Shown one piece after another: positions 8,680 to 18,060 of a stretch of DNA of 64,000 nucleotides; positions within the stretch are counted from its first letter, which is position 1; every line of letters begins with the position of its first letter. The notes beneath the pieces were generated by a model. That model did not search any database. It had not been told where the DNA came from and saw only the letters and a list, made by a program, of their open reading frames with translations. The DNA is taken from contig NZ_CP051006.1 in NCBI RefSeq assembly GCF_014673495.1, positions 6,599,501-6,663,500 of the forward strand, read 5' to 3'. Position numbers and translations under genes: made by a program. Origin of the DNA: Streptomyces griseofuscus. Its GTDB lineage: Bacteria > Actinomycetota > Actinomycetes > Streptomycetales > Streptomycetaceae.

Positions 8680-9300
8680 ATGACCGATGAGCGTGCGCAC
8701 AGCGAGACGACCGCCCAGCCGCCGGACTGGGACGCGCGGGCCGCCGGCTTCGACGAGGAGCCGGACCACGGCCTGCGCGATCCCGCCGTGCGGGCCGCCT
8801 GGGCGGCCAGACTCCGCTCCTGGCTGCCCGGGCACCCCGCCGATGTGCTCGACCTCGGCTGCGGCACCGGCAGCCTGTCGCTGCTCGCCGCCGAGCAGGG
8901 ACACCGGGTGACGGCCGTCGATCTGTCCCCGGCCATGATCGAGCGGGCCCGCGCCAAGCTCGCCGGGCACCCGGCCGAGGTGCTGTGCGGACCGGCCGAG
9001 ACCCCGCCGGTGGGGGAGCGCCGCTTCGATGTGGTCCTCGTCCGCCATGTGCTGTGGACGCTGCCCGACCCGGCCCGGGTGCTGCGGCACTGGCGGGAGC
9101 TGCTGCGCCCCGGCGGCCGGTTCGTGCTGGTCGAGGGCGTCTGGGGCGAGTCGCACCCGGTCGGTATACCCGCGGACCGGCTCACCGCGCTGCTGGCGCC
9201 GCTGACGGCCGGGGCGCGCGTGGAACGGCTGTCCGGTGACGCCGTGCTGTGGGGGAAGGAGGTGACGGACGAGCGGTACGCGGTGGTGGCGGGCGTCTGA
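8680..9300 (+). CDS. Class I SAM-dependent methyltransferase
   Basis: Cytosolic methyltransferase of 206 residues with the Rossmann motif I DVLDLGCGTGSLS (near residue 62), motif II acidic VDLSPAMIERA, and a motif IV-V region FDVVLVRHVLWTLPDP. The C-terminal part (LLRPGGRFVLVEG) is typical of methyltransferase types 11/25. The start ATG lacks a strong ribosome site; it is set by where family similarity begins. The methyl acceptor is unknown. Monocistronic, convergent with the DUF402 gene. Confidence 0.85.
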   Translation: MTDERAHSETTAQPPDWDARAAGFDEEPDHGLRDPAVRAAWAARLRSWLPGHPADVLDLGCGTGSLSLLAAEQGHRVTAVDLSPAMIERARAKLAGHPAEVLCGPAETPPVGERRFDVVLVRHVLWTLPDPARVLRHWRELLRPGGRFVLVEGVWGESHPVGIPADRLTALLAPLTAGARVERLSGDAVLWGKEVTDERYAVVAGV

Positions 9301-9319
9301 GCGCCGCCGGGCGGGCGGT

Positions 9320-9820
9320 TCAGGCCAGCAGGTCGCCGAAACCGCCCGCGCGGGCGAGCCGCTCCAGCTCGTCGAGGGCGGCCACGGCGGCCGCGGCCGC
9401 CCCCGGATCCCGCTCGGCCAGGCCGCTCGCGGCGAACTCGTCCTCGTCCAGCCGGCGTACGTCCCCGCCGTCGGCGGAGCGCCACAGGTCCAGGTCGAGA
9501 TCCTCCACCACCAGGTCCGCGCCGGTGCGGACCGCGGGCCGGGTGATGTCGCAGTACCAGCCCTTGACCCGGCCGTCCGCGGCACGGACCTCCTTCACCG
9601 CGTACCACCGGTCGCGCCAGTAGTACTCGGTGAACACATCGCCCGGCTCGAAGCGCACGAACCCGAAGTCACGGGTGCCGTCGCCCGCCCAGGGGGCGCG
9701 GACCACGACCCGGGTGCCGTCGTCCCCGAGCAGCCCGGCCGGGTAACGGATCTTCGTACGGCCGCCCTTGACCAGGCTGACGCTCAGCTCGGCCGTAGGC
9801 TCAGCCGAGTTCGCGGACAT
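9320..9820 (-). CDS. DUF402-domain protein
   Basis: Protein of 166 residues with a DUF402 core: conserved GDVFTEYYWRDRWYAVKEV and GWYCDITRP, then DLDLDLW near residue 115. The family includes nucleoside di- and triphosphatases (Ntdp type) and putative RNA-binding enzymes; which applies here cannot be told. ATG 9820 is chosen over an upstream ATG at 9838 because GGAGG lies 7 nt before it. It overlaps the end of the GNAT gene by 20 nt, so the two are co-transcribed. Confidence 0.8.
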   Translation of the reverse strand: MSANSAEPTAELSVSLVKGGRTKIRYPAGLLGDDGTRVVVRAPWAGDGTRDFGFVRFEPGDVFTEYYWRDRWYAVKEVRAADGRVKGWYCDITRPAVRTGADLVVEDLDLDLWRSADGGDVRRLDEDEFAASGLAERDPGAAAAAVAALDELERLARAGGFGDLLA

Positions 9821-10730
9821 GGCGGACCTCCGTCGCACAGATCTCGTAGCCGAGCCACTTGTTGATCGCGATCATCGGATCATTGCCCGCGTCATTGCCC
9901 GTGAACGCGTCGGTGACACCGGCGGCGCGGGCCCGGTGCAGGGAGTGCAGCTTGGCGAGCTTGGCCAGACCGCGGCCGCGGTGGGCGCGGGCGGTGCCGG
10001 TCATCGCGGTGGAGTACCGGCCGTCGGCGTCGGTGTAGGCGACGGTGAAGGCGACGGGGCGGCCGTCGACGCACGCGGCCATGGTCAGTTCGCGGTTCAG
10101 CAGCGGATGGTTCCAGGTGCTGGTCAGCCAGTCGTCGTAGCCCCGGGACTCCAGGTCGAGGTCGCCCGGCTCGTCCGTGAGGGTCTCCGCGTCCAGCTCG
10201 AACAGGGGGCGCGGGTCGTCGGCGAACTCGGCGGCCGCGCGCAGCTCCACGCCCGGCGGGGTGGGCGGGAGCGGCGGCAGTTCGCCGCCGGCCAGGTCCA
10301 GCCGGAGGAAGTGCGCGGACCGGCCGGCCCGGTAGCCGTGCCGCTCGGCGAAGGCGCGGTTGGCCGGTGCGTCCAGGATCCAGCTGAACACCCTGGTGGC
10401 GTCCAGCGCGGCCAGGTACTCCTCGGCCGTGCGCAGCAGCAGCGTGCCCGCGCCGCGGCCAGTCCGGTCCGGCCGGACGTAGATGTTCAGCAGGCCCTGG
10501 CCCGGCTCGGTGCTGTCGTACGCCAGCAGGACCTGGGCGGTGCCGACGATCTCGCCGTCCTCCTCCGCGACGAGCGGGCGGTAGCGGGCGTCGGGATGGG
10601 TGTGCAGCGTGTTGTGCCGGACCGATTCCGAGGTGAACAGGATGTACGGCAGGGCGAGTCGGCGCACCCGGGCGAAGCCCTCGGTGTCGGCCGGCACGCC
10701 GGGGCGCACCTCACGGACGATCAATGTCAT
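9801..10730 (-). CDS. Tandem GNAT acetyltransferase
   Basis: N-acetyltransferase of 309 residues with two GNAT domains. The first (residues 1-150) carries the acetyl-CoA loop in YVRPDRTGRGAGTLLL. The second (155-309) carries TGTARAHRGRGLAKLAKL, then TGNDAGNDPMIAINKWLGY near the C-terminus. The layout resembles mycothiol synthase-type double GNATs, but I do not claim that activity. It is divergent from the short GntR gene and overlaps the DUF402 gene at its 3' end. Confidence 0.85.
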   Translation of the reverse strand: MTLIVREVRPGVPADTEGFARVRRLALPYILFTSESVRHNTLHTHPDARYRPLVAEEDGEIVGTAQVLLAYDSTEPGQGLLNIYVRPDRTGRGAGTLLLRTAEEYLAALDATRVFSWILDAPANRAFAERHGYRAGRSAHFLRLDLAGGELPPLPPTPPGVELRAAAEFADDPRPLFELDAETLTDEPGDLDLESRGYDDWLTSTWNHPLLNRELTMAACVDGRPVAFTVAYTDADGRYSTAMTGTARAHRGRGLAKLAKLHSLHRARAAGVTDAFTGNDAGNDPMIAINKWLGYEICATEVRHVRELG

Positions 10731-10801
10731 GTGGAGGGACCGTACGGGGAGTTGTCCGGGGGGTGCCTCTCATTTTCCCGCGCGTGCGTCAGAATCGGGC
10801 T

Positions 10802-11170
10802 GTGAGCCTGAAGATCCGCATCGATGACAGCGCGCCCCCCTACGAGCAGGTGCGGGCGCAGATTTCCGAGCAGGCACGGTCCGGGGGGCTGCCCGTGGGG
10901 TACCGGCTGCCGACCGTGCGGGGGCTGGCCGAGTCCCTGGGGCTCGCGGTGAACACGGTGGCCAAGGCGTACCGGGCGCTGGAGGGCGACGGGGTGATCG
11001 AGACCCGCGGGCGCCTCGGCACGTATGTGGCCGCCGCCGGCTCGGCCGCGGAGCGCGAGGCGTCGACGGCCGCGCAGGCGTACGCCGACCGGGCGCGGCG
11101 GCTGGGGCTGGGGGAGGAGGAGGCGCTGTCCGCGGTGCGGGACGCCCTGCGGGCGGCTTACGGGGAGTAG
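10802..11170 (+). CDS. Short GntR-family regulator (YtrA type)
   Basis: Transcription factor of 122 residues. The winged helix covers residues 5-75 (PPYEQVRAQISEQARSG, then LPTVRGLAESLGLAVNTVAK), followed by a helical tail of about 40 residues, too short for a ligand domain of FadR or HutC type. This is the YtrA architecture, usually linked to local transporter control, although no ABC transporter is adjacent here. Start GTG 10802. The gene is divergent from the tandem GNAT gene across a 71-bp gap. Confidence 0.85.
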   Translation: MSLKIRIDDSAPPYEQVRAQISEQARSGGLPVGYRLPTVRGLAESLGLAVNTVAKAYRALEGDGVIETRGRLGTYVAAAGSAAEREASTAAQAYADRARRLGLGEEEALSAVRDALRAAYGE

Positions 11171-11203
11171 CCGCAGGGGTGGGTGGCCGGGGACAGGGGC
11201 GCG

Positions 11204-11974
11204 TCAGTGCCGTCCCGCCGGTTCCGGGAACCTCGTCACCGCCAGGCCCGCCCTCCTCGCCGCCTTCCCGAAGGTCACCGCGTCCGCCACCGCCGCGCCG
11301 CCCGGGTCGTTGTTGAAGTAGGCGTGGACGGTCTCGTCGTCGGGGAAGGCCGTGGCGATGCGGTCCACCCAGGTTTCCAGGGCGCGGTGGCCGTAGTGGG
11401 GCCAGGGGTGGGCGCGGCCCTGGTGGAAGCGGACATAACCCCAGTCGGTGGTGCGCCACAGTGGGGTGACCGGGCGGGACAGGACGTCGGCCCAGCACAG
11501 GGCCGCGCCGCGGGAGACGAGGACCTCGCGCACCTCGGGCGTCCACCAGGAGTCGTGCCGGGGCTCCACCGCGACCCTCGTACCGCGTGGGAAGCAGGCC
11601 AGGCAGGCGTCCAGCAGGGCCGGGTCGGCGCGCAGTGTGGGCGGGAGCTGGAGCAGCACCGGTCCGAGCCGGTCGCGCAGGCCAGCCGCGTGGGTCAGCA
11701 GCCGGTGCACCGGCTCGGCGGGGTCCTTCAGCCGTCTGATGTGGGTCAGATAGCGGCTGGCCTTGACCGCGACCACGAAATCCGGCGGCACCCGGGACCG
11801 CCAGGCGGCGAAATTGTCGTACGACGGCAGCCGGTAGAACGCGTTGTTGATCTCCACCGTGGCGAACAGCCTGGTGTACTCCTCCAGCCACAGCCGCGCC
11901 GGGACCCCGGCCGGATAGACGCGGTCCCGCCAGTCCTTGTACTGCCACCCGGAGGTGCCGACCGACAAGGTCAT
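11204..11974 (-). CDS. DUF72 (YecE-like) protein
   Basis: TIM-barrel-like DUF72 protein of 256 residues, biochemical role not established. Family marks: VGTSGWQYKDWRDRVYP at the start, VEINNAFYRLPS near residue 40, LLQLPPTL, and the C-terminal HAYFNNDPGGAAV. Length is normal. It begins 15 bp after the stop of the AAA ATPase gene, so the two probably form an operon. Confidence 0.88.
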   Translation of the reverse strand: MTLSVGTSGWQYKDWRDRVYPAGVPARLWLEEYTRLFATVEINNAFYRLPSYDNFAAWRSRVPPDFVVAVKASRYLTHIRRLKDPAEPVHRLLTHAAGLRDRLGPVLLQLPPTLRADPALLDACLACFPRGTRVAVEPRHDSWWTPEVREVLVSRGAALCWADVLSRPVTPLWRTTDWGYVRFHQGRAHPWPHYGHRALETWVDRIATAFPDDETVHAYFNNDPGGAAVADAVTFGKAARRAGLAVTRFPEPAGRH

Positions 11975-11989
11975 GTCTTCATGAAAGCA

Positions 11990-13084
11990 CTACAGGTACA
12001 GCCCCGCGTCCGCGCCGTTGCGCGCCCCCGGTACCGAGGTCGGCGTGGTGCCCCGGCGCAGCGCGTACAGCTCGGCCAGGGTGGCGCCCTCGCGGCCGAC
12101 GCCCTCCTCCGTGCCGAGCCAGTGCACCGACTCCTCGTGGGTCAGCGGGCCCACCTCGATACGGGCCAGACAGCGGCCGGGGCGGACCACGGCGGGGTGC
12201 AGGCGCTCCAGGTCCTCGTTCGTGGTGACGCCCACCAGGACATTGCGGCCCTGGCCGAGCAGCCCGTCGGTGAGGTTCAGCAGCCGGGACAGCGCCTGGC
12301 CCGCGGTGTGCCGGGCCTCGCCGCGGATCAGTTCGTCGCAGTCCTCCAGGAGCAGCAGCCGCCAGCGGCCCTTGCCCGCGCCGTCCTCCTCGCCGATCGC
12401 GATGTCCATCAGATAGCCGACGTCGGAGAAGAGCCGCTCGGGATCGAGGACGCAGTCCACCTGGCACCAGTCCCGCCAGGAACGGGCCAGGGTGCGCAGC
12501 GCCGAGGTCTTGCCGGTGCCCGGCGGGCCGTGCAGCAGCAGGAGGCGGCCCGCGATGTCCTCCGGCGTGGTCTTCATCAGCCGGTCCATCGCCTCGGCGA
12601 CCGGCGCGGTGTAGTTGGCGCGCACCTCCGACCAGGTGCCGGCCGAGATCTGCCGGGTGGTGCGGTGCGGGCCGCGGCGCGGGGACACGTACCAGAACCC
12701 CATCGTCACGTTCTCCGGCTGGGGTTCGGGCTCGTCGGCCGCGCCGTCCGTCGCCCGGTCGAGGATCTCCTGGGCCAGCTCGGCGCTGGTCGCGGTCACG
12801 GTGACATCCGCGCCCCGGCTCCAGCGGGAGACCAGCAGGGTCCAGCCCTCGCCCTCGGCGAGGGTGGCGCTGCGGTCGTCGTCCCGGGCGACCCGGAGCA
12901 CCCGGGCGCCCTCGGGCAGCAGGGTCGCGCCGGAGCGCACGCGGTCGATGTTCACCGCGTGCGAGTACGGCTGCTCGCCCGTCGCGAAACGGCCGAGGAA
13001 CAGCGCGTCGACGACGTCGGACGGCGAGTCGGAATCGTCGACGTGGAGCCGGATCGGCAGAGCGTCGTGCGGGTTCGCAGGCAT
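11990..13084 (-). CDS. AAA ATPase, DUF5925-type
   Basis: AAA-family ATPase of 364 residues. The first half (residues 1-160) is a family-specific N-terminal domain. The AAA module follows with Walker A GPPGTGKTSALR, Walker B RLLLLEDCDE, sensor VGVTTNED and arginine finger-like RPGRCLARIEVG. The ATG start at 13084 has only a weak ribosome site (GGCGGC). Substrate unknown. It is first in an operon with the DUF72 gene and divergent from the glycosidase gene. Confidence 0.82.
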   Translation of the reverse strand: MPANPHDALPIRLHVDDSDSPSDVVDALFLGRFATGEQPYSHAVNIDRVRSGATLLPEGARVLRVARDDDRSATLAEGEGWTLLVSRWSRGADVTVTATSAELAQEILDRATDGAADEPEPQPENVTMGFWYVSPRRGPHRTTRQISAGTWSEVRANYTAPVAEAMDRLMKTTPEDIAGRLLLLHGPPGTGKTSALRTLARSWRDWCQVDCVLDPERLFSDVGYLMDIAIGEEDGAGKGRWRLLLLEDCDELIRGEARHTAGQALSRLLNLTDGLLGQGRNVLVGVTTNEDLERLHPAVVRPGRCLARIEVGPLTHEESVHWLGTEEGVGREGATLAELYALRRGTTPTSVPGARNGADAGLYL

Positions 13085-13203
13085 GCCGCCATGATCCGCC
13101 ACCGATGCCCTCCGTGCACGGCATTTCCACCGCTTGTCCCGGGTGTCCCGGGGTTGTCCGAGGTCTGCCCAAGCCCCGGACCGCGCCGATACTGTTGCCC
13201 TTG

Positions 13204-14565
13204 ATGGCACGTCATGGGTGGGTATCGGTTGGCCGGCGATGGCGGCTCGGCGCCCTGTTCGGGGGGATAGCGGCGGCGCTCGCCCTGCTGGTGAGCCTGG
13301 TCGGCGGACCGCCCGGCACCTCGGCCGCGCCGCGCGGCACCGTGAAGCCGTACGTCGGCTGGGGCTTCACCCACACCCAGTTCAGCGCCGACGAGGGCGC
13401 GCCCGCGGCCACCGCCCGGGTGCGGGGGCTCCTCAAGGCGGACGGCGGGACGGCGCAGGACCAGGCGATCATGGGCTGGGGCGCGGACAACCCCGAACCG
13501 TCCCCGGGGCACTACGACTTCGCCGCCCTGGACCGCCGGATCGCCTTCGTTCGCGCCTCCGGCGGCACCCCGGTGATCACCCTGTGCTGCGCCCCTGACT
13601 GGATGAAGGGCGGCAAGTCCGGGGCGAGCCACACCGACTGGAGCCGGTCGGCCCTGGAGACCGCGCCCGCCCCCGCCCACTACCAGGACTTCGCCGACCT
13701 CGCCGCGACCGTGGCCCGGCGCTATCCGGACGTGAAGCACTTCCTCGTCTGGAACGAGTTCAAGGGCTTCTGGGACGAGGCCGCGGGCCGCTGGGACTAC
13801 GAGGGGTACACCGATCTGTACAACCGCGTGTACCGCGCCCTGAAGGAGACCGGCGAGGACGTCATGGTCGGCGGACCCTATCTGCCGATGGACAGCGTCG
13901 CCCCGACCGACCCCGACGCCTCCCGCCAGGTGCGGGGCGACTGGGGTGCGATGGACCAGCGGGTGCTCGACGCCTTCTCCTACTGGAACGCGCACAAGGC
14001 GGGTGCCGACTTCACCGTCGTCGACGGCGCCAGCTATCCCAACGGCGGCAGCCCGCGGCCCGACGAGTTCACCGCCACGCAGAAACTGACCGCCGTCAGT
14101 GCCTGGGTACGGCGGCAGACCCATGACCTTCCCCTGTGGTGGGCCGAGTACTACGTGGAGCCCGGCGACGGCGACGCCGGCTGGTCCGAGCCGCACCGGG
14201 TCGCCGTCCAGGCCACCGGCATGATCGCCCTGGCCGGGGGCGGCGCCGGTGCCGGCTTCTACTGGAACCCCGAGAAGCGCACCGGCACCGCCTGCCCCGG
14301 CTGCCTGTGGACCCCGACCGACCGCGCCGACGGAGGGCGGCCGCTGCCCATGTACGACCTGCTGTCCCGGTTCGCCGCCGCCTTCCCGCCGGGCACCCGT
14401 CACCGCACGGTCCCCGTCGACCCGGCCACCGCGTCCGACCTGCGGGTCCTCGCGAGCGACCGCGCCGTCCTCGTCGTCAACACCCGCGACCACGCGATCA
14501 GTACGCGGGTGGACGGCGACCGGCTCACGCTGCGGCCGTACGAGGTGAAGTGGCTCGACCGCTGA
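13204..14565 (+). CDS. Secreted GH39-like glycoside hydrolase
   Basis: Exported TIM-barrel glycosidase of 453 residues, related to beta-xylosidase-type family 39 enzymes. An N-terminal hydrophobic segment (residues 15-40, ALFGGIAAALALLVSLVGG) acts as signal or anchor. The acid/base Glu is in LVWNEFKGF (near residue 182) and a candidate nucleophile Glu in LWWAEYYVEPG. No ribosome site precedes ATG 13204. A TACTGT hexamer ends 8 nt upstream, so the message may be leaderless. It faces away from the AAA gene and converges with the polysaccharide operon, suggesting a role in trimming or releasing that polymer. The exact sugar is unknown. Confidence 0.75.
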   Translation: MARHGWVSVGRRWRLGALFGGIAAALALLVSLVGGPPGTSAAPRGTVKPYVGWGFTHTQFSADEGAPAATARVRGLLKADGGTAQDQAIMGWGADNPEPSPGHYDFAALDRRIAFVRASGGTPVITLCCAPDWMKGGKSGASHTDWSRSALETAPAPAHYQDFADLAATVARRYPDVKHFLVWNEFKGFWDEAAGRWDYEGYTDLYNRVYRALKETGEDVMVGGPYLPMDSVAPTDPDASRQVRGDWGAMDQRVLDAFSYWNAHKAGADFTVVDGASYPNGGSPRPDEFTATQKLTAVSAWVRRQTHDLPLWWAEYYVEPGDGDAGWSEPHRVAVQATGMIALAGGGAGAGFYWNPEKRTGTACPGCLWTPTDRADGGRPLPMYDLLSRFAAAFPPGTRHRTVPVDPATASDLRVLASDRAVLVVNTRDHAISTRVDGDRLTLRPYEVKWLDR

Positions 14566-14568
14566 CCC

Positions 14569-17500
14569 TCACTTCAGGGTCAGGAACCGCTGCACCAGCA
14601 CCGCCAGCACCACCGCAAGCAGCGGCAGGGAGAACCAGAAACTCCCCTGGAGCAACCGCAGTTGGCGCACCCCGGGCCGCACCGCCACCCGCACCACCTC
14701 GCGCGCCGCCAGCAGCAGCATCAGGACGACGGCGGACAGCGCCCCGACCACCGACCAGGGCGTCCAGGTCACCCGGGGTCCGATCGGCCCGGGGCGCGGC
14801 TCGGGGACCGGGCCCGGGGGCCGCGCGCGCAGGGCGTACACCGTGACGTCGTCGTTGACCAGGACCTTCGTCAGCTCCGGCCGGGCGTCCAGGCTCCGGG
14901 TGAGCCGGGGCCCCCAGGCCGTCGGATAGCCCGCGTCCAGCCGCAGATACGTCACCTGGCTCTCGTTCACCAGGAGATACGACTGCGGCCCCGCGCCCTT
15001 GAGCGCCTCGACCAGCCCGGACACCCGGGCGGGGTCGGTCGGGGCGAGCATCGGGACGTAGTCGACCCGCTCCATGTCCTTGGCGCCCCACGGCAGCGAC
15101 GGCGTCACATCGTTGACCGTGTCATTGCTCAGCCACAACAGCCGGACGGTCGGCCGGTCATGGGCGTACACCCAGTTCATCGCCGCGACCTCGCCGGGCC
15201 GGGTGCGTTCGAAGGGCTCGTTGCCCCACCGGGCCACCAGGAAGCCCCCCATCAGCAGCAGCCCGGCGAGCAGCGCGACCGCGGGGGCGAGGACCGGCCG
15301 CCGTGATCCCGTGGGGCGGGGGAAGAGGGCGAGGGCGCCGAGCAGGGCCGCGCCCGGCACCGCGAACATGAAGACGCGCAGCGCCATTTCACCGCCGTAC
15401 GACTGCATGCCGAAGCCCAGGAACGGCACGAAGGTGAGGACCGGCAGGGACCGTTCGCGGTACCGGTGCAGGCGCCGGCGCCACCAGCCCCCGCAGGCCA
15501 GGGCCAGGACGGCACCGGCCAGCAGCACCCGGGTGTACAGGACCAGCTTGTGGGTCGGATCGCCGCCCTGGATACGGCCGGAGACGGAGGTGGAGACATT
15601 GCCGCCGATCCCGCCGATGCCGCCGAAGAGGTCGTCGAAGTGCCCGGACCAGTACGGCTCCGCCATGAAGCCGAGCCAGACGGCGACGAGCACCGCGCAC
15701 AGCAGGGGCAGCCCGCGCAGCTCGCAGCGGCGCAGCAGGACGAGGGCCGCGAGGACGCCCAGCATCACGAACGGGGTCAGCTGGTGCGCGGGCACGGTCG
15801 CGGCGTACAGGCCCAGCGACAGCAGCAGGAGGACGGTCCGCCCGCGCCGGTCGAGCGGCGGGGGTTCCGCCTCGCCGGGGCGCAGCCGTGCCGTCAGGGC
15901 CCGGGGCGGGCGGAACCAGACCAGCAGGACCGCCGTGAAGAGCAGATACAGCAGGAAGGTGAAGCCCTGCGGGGAGAAGTAGTCCTGGCCGACCCAGCCG
16001 CACAGCACGAACAGCCAGACGCCGGTCCACTTCGCCCGCCAGTCCGCGCGCACCGACCGGACCAGCAGCAACATCGGTGCCAGATAGGCGAGTTGGATCG
16101 CCGTCGGCCACCAGCGGATGACCTCCGTGAAGTCGGTGACCCCGCAGGCCCGGCCGACGAACGCGGCCACCGCGAAGAAACCGGGCCAGCTCCAGCGGGC
16201 GTCCAGGTCCGGGACGGCCGACCCGGTGCGGTCGATGTAGTCCAGGAAGCCCAGGTGCTGCCAGGCCGTCGCGAACCGCGGCTCGGTCTCGATCACGGCC
16301 GGCAGCGCGTGCAGCGACACGACCGTGACGAGCAGTGTCACCATCAACAGGGCCCGGTGTTCCCGGCGTTGCCACAGCAGCCCGGCGAACACCACGACCA
16401 GCAGCGCCGCGCCGAGAAGCGTGGGCCACGGCAGCACCGAGACCAGACCCAGGCCGCCCATCCGGTCCAGATCACCCTCCCCGAGCCGCAGGGCGGGGAG
16501 CCAGTAGAGAAGGAGGGCGGTGATCAGGAGAAAGGTGAGGAGGAGGGTGGAGCGCAGACGGCGGGCGGGGGGAGCGGGGTCCGGCGCGGGCTCCGGCCCC
16601 GCGGGGGGTACGGCCTTCTCGGCGACCCGCTCGCGGGCCCACGCCGGCACCCGGCGCCGTACCGGCTCCTCCTCCCGCAGCCCCAGATCCGCCAGATCCC
16701 CGTCCGGCGCCACCGTGTCCGGCACGCCGCCCGCACCCCGCCCGGACCCGGACACCTGCCCCGCCCGCACCGTCCGCCACAGTCGCGGCGCGGCGATCGA
16801 GACGATCACGGCCAGGCTGGAGATCTCGGCGACCCCCGCCCCCGCGAGCCCCGTCCGGGGCAGGAGCAGCAGGGTGAGCCCGAGGACCAGGACGCACAAC
16901 AGGCCCTGGAGCCAGGCGAGTCCGGCGGTGCGGCTCTGGGCGCGCAGCACGGCGAAGTAGGTCTCCATGACGACCCGGAGCAGGGTGCCCACGGCGAACA
17001 GGCGCAGCAGCCCGGTCGCCGCGTCCGCGTAGCCCGCGCCGAAGACGCCGAGGATCCAGGGCGCGCCGAGGAACAGCGCGGCGCTGATCGGCAGCATGAT
17101 CCGGGCCATGCGCCACAGCGCCGCGCGGGCGTTGGCGGCCAGCCGCTCCGGGTCGTGCGAGCCCTCGACGGTGAGGGACGCGCCCATGTTGACGGCGAGC
17201 AGATTGCAGGTCCCGCTGATGGTGGTGGTGATGTAGAAGTACGCGTTCTCCGCTGAGCTGACCTGCGCCGCGATGATCACCGGCACCAGATAGACCACGG
17301 CGAGCGAGAACAGGGAGCCGGTGTAGTCCCCGGCAAGGAACCGCCCGACCTCCCGCGCGGGCGGCGGCCCGGCCCGCCCGGCGGTCGCCGCGACATGGCG
17401 GGGCACCAGGCGCCGGAACACCAGCCAGCCCAGCGGCACCACGGAGGTGGCGATCGCGGCCACCCAGGACACGAAGACCCCGGTGGCCGGCACGGCGACG

Positions 17501-18060
17501 GCGAACGCGGCGAGCAGCACCAGCTTCACCGCCGAGAACACCGTGTTGCCCACCGGCACCCAGGGCGCGCTGCGCAGCCCGGTCAGCACCCCGTCCTGGA
17601 GGGTGAGCAGGTTCCAGGCGACCACGGCCGCCACGAAGCCGAGGCCGGGAAGCAGGCCGTGCAGAAAGCGGTACGAGGGCCCCCAGGCGTCCAGCGTGCC
17701 CAGGAACACTCCGGCGGCCAGCGCGACGACCAGTGAACTGCCCGCGTACGTACGGAAGATGAAGCGTCCGGTGCGCTTCCCCGACACCGGGATGAACCGG
17801 GCGAGCGCGCCAGTCAAGGTTACCGCGGTGAGCCCGGCGAGCAGCTTCATCGCGGCGATGGCGGCCGAGCCCCGGCCGACCGCGGCATCGGAGTAGTAGT
17901 GCGCCGCGGCCAGCCAGAAACCGAGGCCCAGCACGGCGGAGATCCCGGTGTTCAGCATCAGCGCGTACGCGTTGCGCAGCAGCGGACCCCCGCCCGGGGC
18001 GCGGGCGGTGCCGGGCGCCTTCGCCGCCTCCGGGCCGGGCGCGGTGGTCGTGTCAGTCAC
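14569..18060 (-). CDS. Flippase-polymerase fusion for surface polysaccharide
   Basis: Very large membrane protein of 1163 residues. Residues 1-435 form a Wzx/MATE-like oligosaccharide flippase with about 12-14 membrane helices (LLRNAYALMLNTGISAVLG start). A proline- and acid-rich cytosolic linker (about 437-497) follows. Residues 498-1163 form a second multi-helix module resembling O-antigen polymerase/GT-C type membrane enzymes, with a large extracellular loop near FGGIGGIGGNVSTSVSG and a final helix. GTG start; GTGACTGA shows an 8-nt overlap with the deacetylase stop. It probably moves and then polymerises or transfers lipid-linked units made by the GT2 enzymes. The module assignment is by topology, not close similarity. 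Confidence 0.75.
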   Translation of the reverse strand: MTDTTTAPGPEAAKAPGTARAPGGGPLLRNAYALMLNTGISAVLGLGFWLAAAHYYSDAAVGRGSAAIAAMKLLAGLTAVTLTGALARFIPVSGKRTGRFIFRTYAGSSLVVALAAGVFLGTLDAWGPSYRFLHGLLPGLGFVAAVVAWNLLTLQDGVLTGLRSAPWVPVGNTVFSAVKLVLLAAFAVAVPATGVFVSWVAAIATSVVPLGWLVFRRLVPRHVAATAGRAGPPPAREVGRFLAGDYTGSLFSLAVVYLVPVIIAAQVSSAENAYFYITTTISGTCNLLAVNMGASLTVEGSHDPERLAANARAALWRMARIMLPISAALFLGAPWILGVFGAGYADAATGLLRLFAVGTLLRVVMETYFAVLRAQSRTAGLAWLQGLLCVLVLGLTLLLLPRTGLAGAGVAEISSLAVIVSIAAPRLWRTVRAGQVSGSGRGAGGVPDTVAPDGDLADLGLREEEPVRRRVPAWARERVAEKAVPPAGPEPAPDPAPPARRLRSTLLLTFLLITALLLYWLPALRLGEGDLDRMGGLGLVSVLPWPTLLGAALLVVVFAGLLWQRREHRALLMVTLLVTVVSLHALPAVIETEPRFATAWQHLGFLDYIDRTGSAVPDLDARWSWPGFFAVAAFVGRACGVTDFTEVIRWWPTAIQLAYLAPMLLLVRSVRADWRAKWTGVWLFVLCGWVGQDYFSPQGFTFLLYLLFTAVLLVWFRPPRALTARLRPGEAEPPPLDRRGRTVLLLLSLGLYAATVPAHQLTPFVMLGVLAALVLLRRCELRGLPLLCAVLVAVWLGFMAEPYWSGHFDDLFGGIGGIGGNVSTSVSGRIQGGDPTHKLVLYTRVLLAGAVLALACGGWWRRRLHRYRERSLPVLTFVPFLGFGMQSYGGEMALRVFMFAVPGAALLGALALFPRPTGSRRPVLAPAVALLAGLLLMGGFLVARWGNEPFERTRPGEVAAMNWVYAHDRPTVRLLWLSNDTVNDVTPSLPWGAKDMERVDYVPMLAPTDPARVSGLVEALKGAGPQSYLLVNESQVTYLRLDAGYPTAWGPRLTRSLDARPELTKVLVNDDVTVYALRARPPGPVPEPRPGPIGPRVTWTPWSVVGALSAVVLMLLLAAREVVRVAVRPGVRQLRLLQGSFWFSLPLLAVVLAVLVQRFLTLK

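Noticed and set aside
13130..13170. Repeated TGTCC words upstream of the GH39-like gene as regulator sites
   Set aside because: Irregular spacing and no palindrome; GC-rich chance repeats cannot be excluded.
15466..17256. A 596-codon plus-strand frame opposite the flippase fusion
   Set aside because: Gln/Arg/Gly-rich low-complexity translation with no domain; the opposite strand encodes clear membrane helices.
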